Below are positions 9,070 to 17,078 of a DNA stretch of 53,542 nt, in pieces (the first letter of the stretch is position 1; the number at the start of each line of letters is the position of its first letter). The position numbers and the translations under genes are program-made. This stretch comes from Armatimonadota bacterium (GTDB lineage Bacteria > Armatimonadota > Zipacnadia > JAUWAU01): assembly GCA_030601885.1 (NCBI GenBank), contig JAUWAU010000042.1:1-53542 (forward strand), given 5' to 3'. The notes under the pieces were generated by a model. The model worked only from the letters and a program-made list of their open reading frames with translations. It was not told the DNA's origin and ran no database searches.

Positions 9070-9621
9070 ATGAAGCGGTCAGCGGCGATCACCGTTTGTG
9101 TGGTTCTTGCCGTCGCATTGGCGCTCGTGGCGGCGCTGCCGGGGCTGTCGGCTGCGTCTCTGAAGGGGCTGCTGCCCACGAGCGAGACCGTCCCGGGCTG
9201 GGCGCCGATGGCGAAGACTTATGAGTACTGCGCCAACCCTGAGAAGCTCTACCTCATCTACAACGGCGGAGACGTGGAGTACATCGAGTCGGGCGTGCAG
9301 GAGGCGGCGCAGCAGACGTACAAGAAGGGCAGCTCGCTGGTGATCCTGACCGTGCATCGCATGCCCGACTGGCAGAAGGCGAAGGCCTTTTACCTCGACA
9401 AGCACGGTCGCATGAAGAAAGCACGGAAGCTCACGAACTTCACGGATCTCAAGGTAGACAAGGCCGGTTTCATGGCGATCCAGTATGGCCAATGCTATGG
9501 CTGGAGTTGGGGCAAGCACTATCTGATCGGCTTCTCCACCAAGGGAGCCAGCGAGGCCGACCAGGCCGCTTTGAAGGCCTTCATGGCCAGCCTCGCGAAG
9601 ACGATCCGGAAGTCGGGATAG
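9070..9621 (+). CDS. secreted DUF6599-like protein
   Basis: A 183-aa exported protein with a signal peptide (residues 1-29) and a single small domain. The pattern 'LLPTSETVPGWAPM', then 'YIESGVQEAAQQTY', then 'LVILTVHRMPDW' resembles DUF6599, a family of unknown function in secreted proteins. The likeness is from memory of the pattern only. ATG 9070 has a GGGGAG ribosome-binding site. It sits 58 bp upstream of the Tat aldo/keto reductase on the same strand and may share its transcript. No catalytic residues can be named. Confidence 0.7.
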   Translation: MKRSAAITVCVVLAVALALVAALPGLSAASLKGLLPTSETVPGWAPMAKTYEYCANPEKLYLIYNGGDVEYIESGVQEAAQQTYKKGSSLVILTVHRMPDWQKAKAFYLDKHGRMKKARKLTNFTDLKVDKAGFMAIQYGQCYGWSWGKHYLIGFSTKGASEADQAALKAFMASLAKTIRKSG

Positions 9622-9679
9622 CGCCCGCGAGGCTGGAGCGTTCCAGCTGAAGCGGGCTAAGAACCAAGGAGGCAACTGT

Positions 9680-10774
9680 ATGCGCAACAAGCAGGTGAGC
9701 AGGAGAGACTTCCTCCGCCGCTCAGCGGCGGCGGCAGCCGGGGCGGGCGTGGTAGTCAGCGGCATTGGCGATGGCTGTGGCTGGGCGCAGCAAAAGGCAA
9801 ACATCCCGAAGCGCGTGTTGGGCCGAACGGGTCTGAAGGTCACGGAGCTGTCCTTCGGCGGCACGCGGCTGGACGACCGGGCCGTCCTGAACTACGCCAT
9901 CGATCGGGGCATCAACTTCATCCAGGTCGGCCCCGGGTACTATCGCGGGAGGGCATTCCCCGAGTACTGCGCCATTATGAAGCAGCGGCGAGACGAGGTC
10001 GTCTTCGGCATCAAGCTCCATCCCGATGAGGAGCGACTTGACGACGCCCTGGAGCAGCTCGGCATGAAGTACGTCGATATGCTGGTGCCGGGCGTGCACA
10101 GCGTCGAGGAGATCGGCAGCGCAGAGCTCAAAGAGGGCCTGCTGCGGATGAAGCAAAAGGGCAAGACGAAGTGGGTCGGCTTCGCCGTGCACAAGAACGA
10201 GCCCGACGTGCTGGCGAAGGCCGTGGAGATGGAATATCTCGACGTGGTCCTGCTTGCCTACAATCCCGGCAACCGGGGCCAGCTCGATCCCATCGTCGAG
10301 AAGATGGAGAAGATCGGCATGGGCTTCATCGCCATGAAAACGCTCAAGGGTGTACCTCTCGAAGAGCATGAGACGGCCACCAAATCAATACTGAACAACC
10401 CCAAGGTAGACACGCTCATCAGGGGCTTCACCACCAAGGAGCAGGTGGATCAGCACATCGAGTGGACGCTCACGCGCACGGCGGGTGTGACGCCGGCCGA
10501 CGAGCGGCGTGTCGCGGCGAAGATGGCCGGTGTGGCCTGCACCATGTGCGGCAACTGCGGCATCTGCCCGCGCAACGTGGCCGTCACCGACATCTTCCGC
10601 TTCGAGTACTACGCGCAGGATGGCCAGCTCGACGTTGCCCGGGACGAGTACGCGCGGCTGGCTGACTGCGAGCGCGCGACCAACTGCGACGACTGCGGCC
10701 TCTGCGAGGAAGTATGCAGCAACGCCCTGCCGATCCGGCGCCGCCTCAAAGAGGTGCACACGCTGCTGGCGTAG
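9680..10774 (+). CDS. Tat-exported aldo/keto reductase with two 4Fe-4S motifs
   Basis: A 364-aa protein. The twin-arginine signal 'SRRDFLRRSAAAAAG' is followed by an aldo/keto reductase barrel ('VLGRTGLKVTELSFGG') and, from about residue 285, a ferredoxin-like segment with 'CTMCGNCGICPRNV' and 'CDDCGLCEEVC'. Of the usual tetrad, Tyr ('GPGYYRG'), Lys ('GIKLH') and His ('VPGVHS') can be placed, but the Asp position appears to be Gln ('FIQVGPG'). Tat export fits a protein that takes up cofactors before transport. The Fe-S tail suggests electron exchange with a redox partner, not NADPH use alone. AAGGAGG precedes ATG 9680. A 41-bp repeat array begins 2 bp after the stop. Confidence 0.85.
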   Translation: MRNKQVSRRDFLRRSAAAAAGAGVVVSGIGDGCGWAQQKANIPKRVLGRTGLKVTELSFGGTRLDDRAVLNYAIDRGINFIQVGPGYYRGRAFPEYCAIMKQRRDEVVFGIKLHPDEERLDDALEQLGMKYVDMLVPGVHSVEEIGSAELKEGLLRMKQKGKTKWVGFAVHKNEPDVLAKAVEMEYLDVVLLAYNPGNRGQLDPIVEKMEKIGMGFIAMKTLKGVPLEEHETATKSILNNPKVDTLIRGFTTKEQVDQHIEWTLTRTAGVTPADERRVAAKMAGVACTMCGNCGICPRNVAVTDIFRFEYYAQDGQLDVARDEYARLADCERATNCDDCGLCEEVCSNALPIRRRLKEVHTLLA

Positions 10775-10776
10775 TC

Positions 10777-10981
10777 GGGAGCACAGGCATCCCTGCCCGC
10801 ATCCTTGTCGCCTTCTCGGGAGCGCAGGCATTCCTGCCTGCATTCTTGTCGCCTTCTCAGGAGCGCAGGCATCCCTGCCTGCATTCTTGTCGCCTTCTCG
10901 GGAGCGCAGGCATCCCTGCCTGCATTCTTGTCGCCTTCTCGGGAGCGCAGGCATCCCTGCCTGCATTCTTGTCGCCTTCTC
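10777..10981. repeat. five 41-bp tandem repeats, each with a palindrome
   Basis: Five head-to-tail units of 41 bp start at 10777, 10818, 10859, 10900 and 10941. Each begins GGGAGCGCAGGCAT (with small variants), contains the hairpin GCAGGCATCCCTGCCTGC and ends TTGTCGCCTTCTC. The last two units are identical. A short GC hairpin (GCCCCGAAGGGGC) follows at about 10982-10994. There are no unique spacers, so it is not a CRISPR array. The same palindrome core appears singly at 15332-15356 and 16865-16893. Confidence 0.9.
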
Positions 10982-11161
10982 GCCCCGAAGGGGCGCTTAG
11001 TGCCTGCTTCAGCCGGGCCGTCTGCTGAGGGAAACCAGCAGGCGGCCCGAATGCTGTATGGCGCCGGGCTCGCGTGCTGTGCCCGAGCCACCTGGGAGGC
11101 ACAAGTGTTCCTGTGCTCGAAACAACAGCGTATGGCGACGCGGAAAAGGAGACCACGATCC

Positions 11162-12253
11162 ATGACCTTCTACGACAACGCCGTCGAGGCTTCGCCCGAG
11201 CTCATCGCGCGAGCGGTCAATGACCGCCAACGCCTTTTGCGTCACGAGACGGAGGATTTCCTCCGGCGCTTGTCTCTGGACTACGAGCAGCGCCGCAGCG
11301 ACTACTGGCACCACGACTACTCGTCGATTGAGAGCTATCTGGCGTCCGTCGAGGACAACCGGAAACGGCTGCAGGAGGCCCTCGGCGACTTCGGCCCGGT
11401 CACCGGGCCGCCGGAGGCCGAGGCAGAGCCCTTCATGGAGGACGACAAGACGCTGGCGCAGTGGGTCACGGTCGAGGTGTACGAGGGGTGCTTTGCGCGA
11501 GCCGTCATCGGGCTGCCGAAGGGAGCAAATGGGCCGGTCCCGCTGGTGATCTGCCAGCACGGCATTGGGAGCTCGCCGGAGCGCACCTTTGGCCTTGACG
11601 ACCCCAGCCAGGTGTACCACGCCTACGCGCGACGCCTGGTCGAGGATGGGTTTGCCGTCCTTGCACCCCAGCACGTCACCGAGGGCCCGCCCCGGGCGCG
11701 ACTCACCTGGATGTGCCTGATGCTCGGCAAGACGCTCTGGGGGCTGGAGATCTGTAAGCTCAAGCGCCTGCTCGACGTCGCCGAGACCTGGGACGGCATA
11801 GACACATCGCGCCTCGGCATGTGGGGCATTAGCCTCGGCGGCGCCTACACCCAGTGGGCCGCGCCGCTGGAGCCGCGCATCCGCCTCGCCATTTCCTGCG
11901 CCTTCTTCAATGATCGGCCGCGGAAGATGGTGGTAGACGACCCGCGGCACAGTTGCTTCCTGTCAGCCGGCGAGCCGCATATCTTCGTCCCCAACTGGCT
12001 CACGGAGTTCGCCGACAGCGATCTCGTCTCGCTCATCTGCCCGCGCCCCTTCATGTCCCAGACGGGCAAGTGCGACGGCATTGCCTGGTGGCCATGGGTG
12101 ACGGCGGAGTTCGACAAGGCCAAGGCGCACTACGAGCGCCTTGGCATCGCCGAGCGCTGCGAGCTGGCCCTCCACGACGGCGGCCACGAGATACACTACG
12201 AGTCCGGAGTGGCATTCCTCAAGAAATGGCTCGCCGAAGGCGCCGCCATATAG
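11162..12253 (+). CDS. alpha/beta-hydrolase (dienelactone hydrolase/acetyl-xylan-esterase-like)
   Basis: A 363-aa cytosolic-looking protein without a signal peptide. The hydrolase core has 'PLVICQHGIGSSPE' (oxyanion-hole region), the nucleophile elbow 'GMWGISLGGAYTQ' with candidate Ser, and a terminal His in 'HDGGHEIHYESG'. An N-terminal helical extension of about 100 residues precedes the core, as in several sugar-ester hydrolases of polysaccharide clusters. The frame stays open through the upstream repeats, but ATG 11162 has the AAGGAG ribosome-binding site. The substrate is unknown; deacetylation of plant or algal sugars is plausible from the neighbourhood. Confidence 0.8.
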   Translation: MTFYDNAVEASPELIARAVNDRQRLLRHETEDFLRRLSLDYEQRRSDYWHHDYSSIESYLASVEDNRKRLQEALGDFGPVTGPPEAEAEPFMEDDKTLAQWVTVEVYEGCFARAVIGLPKGANGPVPLVICQHGIGSSPERTFGLDDPSQVYHAYARRLVEDGFAVLAPQHVTEGPPRARLTWMCLMLGKTLWGLEICKLKRLLDVAETWDGIDTSRLGMWGISLGGAYTQWAAPLEPRIRLAISCAFFNDRPRKMVVDDPRHSCFLSAGEPHIFVPNWLTEFADSDLVSLICPRPFMSQTGKCDGIAWWPWVTAEFDKAKAHYERLGIAERCELALHDGGHEIHYESGVAFLKKWLAEGAAI

Positions 12254-12280
12254 CGTGGCTCCGGGGGCACGAGCAGCTTC

Positions 12281-13582
12281 CTACGCGCGTTGCTGCCGCC
12301 CGCTCTGCTCCAGCATCTCCAGAAACGCCTGCACGCGCGTCTCGAGCTGGGCCGCGTCCTCCATGCTGTAGTCGGTCTCGAGCGTGAGAAGCGGGGTGTT
12401 CTCGCGCTTGAGTGCCTTGGCCACCTTGTACGCCTCCATCGTGTACGGCGCACAGAACTGCAGTGCGTAGTGGATCACGCCGTCCGCCTCGTAATCCCGC
12501 GCCATCTCGACGATGTGGTCGAGTCGTTCCGTGTTCGGCGTGAAACAGGCGCAGTCGATCTGCAGGTAGCGCTCTGCGATGCGGTCGAGAATGGCCTCGC
12601 GCGTCTCCCCGTCCTCCGCCACCAGGTTCCGCGTGCCCCGCTCGCCGACGCAGGATTCCTCGGCCACGATCGTGGCGCCGATCCCCTCGACGATGGACGG
12701 GACCTTCCAGTTCGGCGTCGCCATCGGACAGCCCGAGACGAGAATCCGCGCAGCGTCGGCCGGAGCGACTCCGACCTTGTCGGCAATCCGCTCCTCGAGT
12801 TGATCGCAGAGCGCGTTCAGCTTCTCGGTCAGGCGCACCGGATCGTCGTAGAACTGGATCTGGTTGATGAGCAGCGCATCCAGACCGGAGATCGGGGACG
12901 GGCGCGCCCGGCGCAGCGAGTTCAGGCGTTGGAGGGCCTTGCGTTTGGCGTTGACCACCCTCACTGATTCCCGCAGAGCGGCGGCGCTGATCTCACGGCC
13001 CGACAGTTCCTCCATCTTCCGGACGAGTCGCCCGACCTCGCTCCGCCAGAGCGCCTTGGCCGGGTCGGACTTCGTGTGGGGGACTTCGATCACGAAGGTG
13101 TCCTTCAGCTCGCCGAAGATCTCGTACGCTTTCTTCTTGCCGTCGCAGGTGGTCTCGCCAATGACGAGGTCGCAGGCCTCCACATATGGGCAGACCCTCG
13201 CGAGCTTGAACCCGACGAACGACTTGATGAGCGCGCACGTGTTGCGCGGAAGAAGCTGCTCGACCTGCTGGGTGCCAATGTCCGCCCCCGCGCACAGGCC
13301 GACGGACACGCCGCCGGCGGCCAGGATGATCTCCTCGGGGACGTACAGACAGAAGGTCCCGACGACCTTCCCGCCCCGTTTCTTCACGTCGAGCAGCTCC
13401 TGGATGCGAAGGCCGTGGATCTCGGTCATTACGAAGTCCAGATACTCCATCCCCTCGGGACGATTCTCCTGCGACAGGAAGACGTCCGCGTAGGCAGCGC
13501 CGAGGACTTGCAGCAGCTCATCGTGAGCCTCGAGGTCAATCCCTAAGCCCTCCCACATAGCCGTGTAGTCTGTGGTCGCCAT
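12281..13582 (-). CDS. 2-hydroxyacyl-CoA dehydratase subunit-like / double-cubane cluster protein
   Basis: A 433-aa protein of the HgdB/FldB-like family, whose members bind [4Fe-4S] or double-cubane [8Fe-7S] clusters. Conserved Cys-containing stretches are 'GTFCLYVPEE', 'VGETTCDGKKKAYE', 'ILVSGCPMATPNWK', 'DCACFTPNTERL' and 'YALQFCAPYTMEA'. ATG 13582 follows AAGGAG. Family members work with an ATP-dependent activator (HgdC-type); no activator or second dehydratase subunit lies nearby. An orphan copy fits the double-cubane group, which carries out ATP-driven low-potential reductions, better than a true dehydratase. The physiological substrate is unknown. Confidence 0.85.
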   Translation of the reverse strand: MATTDYTAMWEGLGIDLEAHDELLQVLGAAYADVFLSQENRPEGMEYLDFVMTEIHGLRIQELLDVKKRGGKVVGTFCLYVPEEIILAAGGVSVGLCAGADIGTQQVEQLLPRNTCALIKSFVGFKLARVCPYVEACDLVIGETTCDGKKKAYEIFGELKDTFVIEVPHTKSDPAKALWRSEVGRLVRKMEELSGREISAAALRESVRVVNAKRKALQRLNSLRRARPSPISGLDALLINQIQFYDDPVRLTEKLNALCDQLEERIADKVGVAPADAARILVSGCPMATPNWKVPSIVEGIGATIVAEESCVGERGTRNLVAEDGETREAILDRIAERYLQIDCACFTPNTERLDHIVEMARDYEADGVIHYALQFCAPYTMEAYKVAKALKRENTPLLTLETDYSMEDAAQLETRVQAFLEMLEQSGRQQRA

Positions 13583-14250
13583 AGCCTTTCTCCTTCCGTG
13601 CGTCGGCGCGCACAGCATGCGCCACAAGCCCACCCGGCGGGCAGGCCGGCCCCATGCCGATGCGTGCGCCTCGGATTCGAACATCAATGCACTTGGAGCC
13701 TGGAGGGTGACGGGGAGGGCCGGATCAGACGGGGAGCTGCCAGAGGATAGTCAGACGCCCGCAGCCGGCCTCCCGAACCACGTCAGGCCACTTCAAATCT
13801 GTGGGCGCCAAACTGCGCCCTACCGCGGCCCCTCAGGTACGGACGAGGCGGCAGGCCCTGGCGTCGGGCATCTGTATCCCCCCTTTTCTGAGGATTGCGC
13901 TGGGCATCTGCTGCAAAACAGCGATCATCCTTCAGCGTCGCCTGCTGCGCATTGCCCGCCTCGGAGCTCTGCGCCTGGCAGGCTGCCGGATGATCAGGCA
14001 CGACGCTCGTGGCAACAAGCTATCCTTGCCGGGCGGAGATGTCAAGCGTGAGGCCTTCATAGGCAGCATCCGGATTCGGGTCCCTGGTACTCTGAGGACC
14101 TCCGGTCCTTGCTCGCCTACAGTGGGCCCGGAGCACCCCGGCGCAATGAGGGAATGCCGCGTCTTCCGGCGAACTCTCCTGAGCGTAGTTCCTGGCGGGG
14201 CGTTCCGTGCGAGCAACGTCGTTCGACAACGGCCAATAAGGACGCCAACA
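13583..14250. promoter_or_regulatory. long divergent intergenic region
   Basis: This 668-bp gap lies between the minus-strand HgdB-like gene and the plus-strand GH-A-like gene. Several short frames overlap it, but none has both a good ribosome-binding site and protein-like composition. I see no repeat or clear promoter. It should contain the start signals of both flanking genes. Confidence 0.35.
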
Positions 14251-15240
14251 ATGCACAATCAGAGCCTGATCCTTGGCGCACTCGCCATTTGCATGCTGGC
14301 GGTTTCCGCCGATCCTGGCAGCGCGTCCGACGCCAAGACGAATAGGCGGGGCGCCGTGTTCTCGCTGAACTCGTCAAACACGGGCACCGAGCTCAACGGC
14401 CGCCCGTTTCTGGTGGTCGGCTTGCGCGTTTCCAACGCCTTGATCTCCGACGAGAAGACCCGGGAGCTCATCGACAATATGGACCTTTTCGCCTCGTACG
14501 GCATGAACACGTTCAGCGTCTACTTCCAGGGGTCACGCTTCGGCGACGTCAAAGGCTACAACGAGGACGCCACGCTCAACCCGACCTGCGCCGCGCGCAT
14601 GGGGAGAATCATCGAAGCCGCTGATGCGCGCGGCATGGTCGTTCTCGTCGGGTGCCTCTATTACAGCAACTCGAGGGGCAAGTGGGATGGCTGGGAGCAG
14701 GCGGAGGCAAATCGTGCCATTGCCAACACGGTCCGCTGGCTCAAAGAGCACGACCATCGCAACGTGTTCATCGACGTGAACAACGAGCACATGGCGGATT
14801 TCGACGATTCACAGTTGATAGCTGCAGGCAAGGCCGTGGACCCGACCTACGTCATCGGGACCAGCGGCAAAGACACCCCGCCCAACGCCGACCTGTCTCT
14901 GCACCACGGGAGCCTCAACATCCCCGGCAAGTACTATATCGAGAGCGAGGGCACGTGCGAGGGCTACTGGGGAGAGTACAGCAAGCGCAAGGGCCTATAC
15001 GATTACATCAACATCGGCATTTACACAGATACGCTGAAACGCAAGATCATCGACCACACGAACAGGGTCCTCAACAGAGGACACGGCTTCATCTTCGCCT
15101 CGACCTGGCTGCAATGCCCGCCGCCGAGCGGTCCGAATCACGCTCCCGGCGGCAATGGGACAAGTGGCCATCCGGGCATCCTGTGGTGGCTGGAACACGT
15201 GAGGGCTATCGTTGGTTCATACGAGTACGCGGGAGACTAG
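14251..15240 (+). CDS. secreted clan GH-A-like glycoside hydrolase
   Basis: A 329-aa protein with a signal peptide (MHNQSLILGALAICML) and a TIM-barrel pattern. 'FASYGMNTFSVYF' fits an early barrel strand. 'NVFIDVNNEHM' carries the Asn-Glu pair typical of the acid/base in clan GH-A (Glu179). 'YYIESEGTCEG' supplies a candidate nucleophile (Glu231 or Glu233). The family within the clan cannot be given. ATG 14251 has AAGGA at about 9 nt. It heads the plus-strand carbohydrate genes, so hydrolysis of polysaccharide outside the cytoplasm is likely. Confidence 0.65.
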   Translation: MHNQSLILGALAICMLAVSADPGSASDAKTNRRGAVFSLNSSNTGTELNGRPFLVVGLRVSNALISDEKTRELIDNMDLFASYGMNTFSVYFQGSRFGDVKGYNEDATLNPTCAARMGRIIEAADARGMVVLVGCLYYSNSRGKWDGWEQAEANRAIANTVRWLKEHDHRNVFIDVNNEHMADFDDSQLIAAGKAVDPTYVIGTSGKDTPPNADLSLHHGSLNIPGKYYIESEGTCEGYWGEYSKRKGLYDYINIGIYTDTLKRKIIDHTNRVLNRGHGFIFASTWLQCPPPSGPNHAPGGNGTSGHPGILWWLEHVRAIVGSYEYAGD

Positions 15241-15298
15241 AGCCGGTTTCAGACCGGTGCAGCCCAGTCAGCCTGCCCGGTCACCGTTCGGCCTCTCT

Positions 15299-15356
15299 GG
15301 GAAGCGCAGCTCTGGGAAGCGCAACTCTGGGAGCGCAGGCATCCTGCCTGCATGCC
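15299..15356. repeat. 15-bp tandem repeats joined to a GCAGGC palindrome
   Basis: GGGAAGCGCAGCTCT (15299-15313) and GGGAAGCGCAACTCT (15314-15328) are followed by GGGAGCGCAGGCATC, which runs into the palindrome GCAGGCATCCTGCCTGC. This links the 15-bp tandem repeat to the dispersed repeat family also seen at 10777-10981 and 16862-16893. Confidence 0.8.
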
Positions 15357-15380
15357 TTTCAGCTATGCTCCCTGCATGCC

Positions 15381-15565
15381 TTACGCGTTTTGAAACCGCT
15401 TCCAATCAGCCGCCAGTGCATACCAAGAGAGAGGACGCATGGTGCATGAGCCTTCTCGTTGCTGCGTCCAGAGCCACGATTGTGCTCGCGGTCGTCACGA
15501 TCATTGAGTCAGGCCCTGCTGCACGGGCGATACCGGCCTTCCCCGGGGCCGAGAGCTTCGGGAGC
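15381..15565 (+). repeat. 185-bp duplicated gene 5' end, copy A
   Basis: Matches 16894-17078 over 185 bp without gaps and with seven substitutions. It covers about 65 bp of leader, the ATG, the signal peptide and the first mature residues (IPAFPGAE). The 32 bp at 15325-15356 also match 16862-16893, but copy A has 24 extra bases (15357-15380) between the two blocks. The copies are 1,513 bp apart. Confidence 0.92.
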
Positions 15566-16744
15566 AGCGGGCCAGCCGATCGCCGCGTCCTCGTCGCAGA
15601 TCCCAACAGCATCTTCAACACGCCGACTGTCCCAAGGCCGGCGTACTTGCAGCCCATCATCGATCCTGTGTTTAGGACTCGGATAACCCGCATCACCGGC
15701 GATCCGGGCCGCACGCAGGGCGGCGTGACCTGGGGCGACCGGGCACGGCATCACAGTTCCCACGACCAGGCGTGGAACGCGGACGAAAGCCTTCTGATGA
15801 TCTTCAACAACGGGACGCCGGACGACTTGCTGCTGGATGGGGAAACGTATGGATTCAAGTCTGCGCTTGACTTCCGTCACGACGAAATCAGATGGCATCC
15901 TCAGGAGCGGCATCTGCTCATCTACACTCGAGGCAACCAACTCAAGGCCTACAACCTGAAGGCGAACACGCACGAGACCTTGCACGAGTTCATCGAGTAC
16001 GCCGACACTCGATATGCGCTCAAGCTGGGCCCTTGGGCCGGGAATCTGTCCAACGATGGCAAATGGATCGCATTCATCGCTCAGGCAAGATCGGGAGAAT
16101 ACGAGGCCTTCGCGTATGACATTGAGAAAGATAAGAAGCACCGCCCGCTGGAGCTGGGACGCCACGGGCCGGATGACAAGACCCTCGATTGGGTCTCGAT
16201 GTCTGCCTCCGGCCAGTACGTCGTCGTCCACTGGACCGACACGAATACCAAGGTGTACGACCGGGATATGAATCTTGTCGGAAAGCTCCCCGAGAACATC
16301 AGCCACTTCGATCTGGCCGTGGACGTTGACGGGGAGGATGTAGCTGTTGGTGTCTCAAAGCCCGGCAAGTATGACGGAAGCCTCATTAAGCTGCGGCTGA
16401 GGGACGGTCACATGACGCGGCTTACCTTCAAAGCGTATGCCGGTCACACTTCGACGCGCAACATCCGCCGTCGCGGCTGGGCGTACGTGACGTATCAGAC
16501 CCGGTCGCGGAACTGGCCGCCATTCTTTGACGAGGTCGTGGCCGTGAAGATGGACGGAAGCGGCCAGGTGGAGCGCCTCGCGCATATGCATGCTCTGGAG
16601 ACGGACTATCCCACCGAAGCGCAGGCTAGCCCATCGCCAGACGGGAAACGAGTTGTGTTTGCCAGCACGTGGGACAGCGCCTCCGGCCGGCCTATCGGCT
16701 GCTACGTCATCGACACACGTCACCCGGCGGCGTCCCACGAGTGA
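15446..16744 (+). CDS. secreted beta-propeller protein with borrowed signal peptide
   Basis: A 432-aa exported protein. Residues 1-40 (signal peptide and 'IPAFPGAESFGS') are nearly identical to the start of the pectate lyase at 16959. The rest shows repeated beta-propeller blades of the TolB/PD40 kind ('HSSHDQAWNADESLLMIFN', 'LDWVSMSASGQYVVVHW', 'EAQASPSPDGKRVVFAS'). The propeller may bind or cleave oligosaccharides, as in oligogalacturonate lyases (PL22), but I cannot place that family's catalytic His residues with confidence. ATG 15446 starts the signal peptide. An out-of-frame ATG at 15439 opens only a short frame. 'FPGAE' is a pectate-lyase signature and looks out of place here. Confidence 0.75.
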   Translation: MSLLVAASRATIVLAVVTIIESGPAARAIPAFPGAESFGSSGPADRRVLVADPNSIFNTPTVPRPAYLQPIIDPVFRTRITRITGDPGRTQGGVTWGDRARHHSSHDQAWNADESLLMIFNNGTPDDLLLDGETYGFKSALDFRHDEIRWHPQERHLLIYTRGNQLKAYNLKANTHETLHEFIEYADTRYALKLGPWAGNLSNDGKWIAFIAQARSGEYEAFAYDIEKDKKHRPLELGRHGPDDKTLDWVSMSASGQYVVVHWTDTNTKVYDRDMNLVGKLPENISHFDLAVDVDGEDVAVGVSKPGKYDGSLIKLRLRDGHMTRLTFKAYAGHTSTRNIRRRGWAYVTYQTRSRNWPPFFDEVVAVKMDGSGQVERLAHMHALETDYPTEAQASPSPDGKRVVFASTWDSASGRPIGCYVIDTRHPAASHE

Positions 16745-16891
<147 letters not shown>

Positions 16892-16893
16892 CC

Positions 16894-17078
16894 TTACGCG
16901 TTTTGAAACCGCTTCCAATCAGCCGCCAGTGCATACCAAGAGAGAGGACGGATGGTGGATGAGCCTTCTCGTTGCTGCGTCCAGAGCCACGATTGTGCTC
17001 GCGGTCGTCACGATCATTGAGTCAGGCCCTGCTGCACGGGCGATCCCCGCCTTCCCCGGCGCCGAGGGCTTCGGCAGC
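16894..17078 (+). repeat. 185-bp duplicated gene 5' end, copy B
   Basis: Second copy of 15381-15565. Two substitutions fall just before the ATG; the other five cluster in the last 40 bp, four of them synonymous and one changing Ser to Gly. The pectate-lyase reading ('IPAFPGAEGFGSQTPGGRGG') continues naturally into the enzyme, so this copy is probably the source. Confidence 0.92.

Noticed and set aside
10777..10981. CRISPR array
   Set aside because: The period is regular but all 41 bases are repeated; there are no unique spacers and no cas genes in the window.
10805..11161. N-terminal extension of the alpha/beta hydrolase
   Set aside because: The open frame only reads through the repeat array. 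The ribosome-binding site and family sequence begin at ATG 11162.
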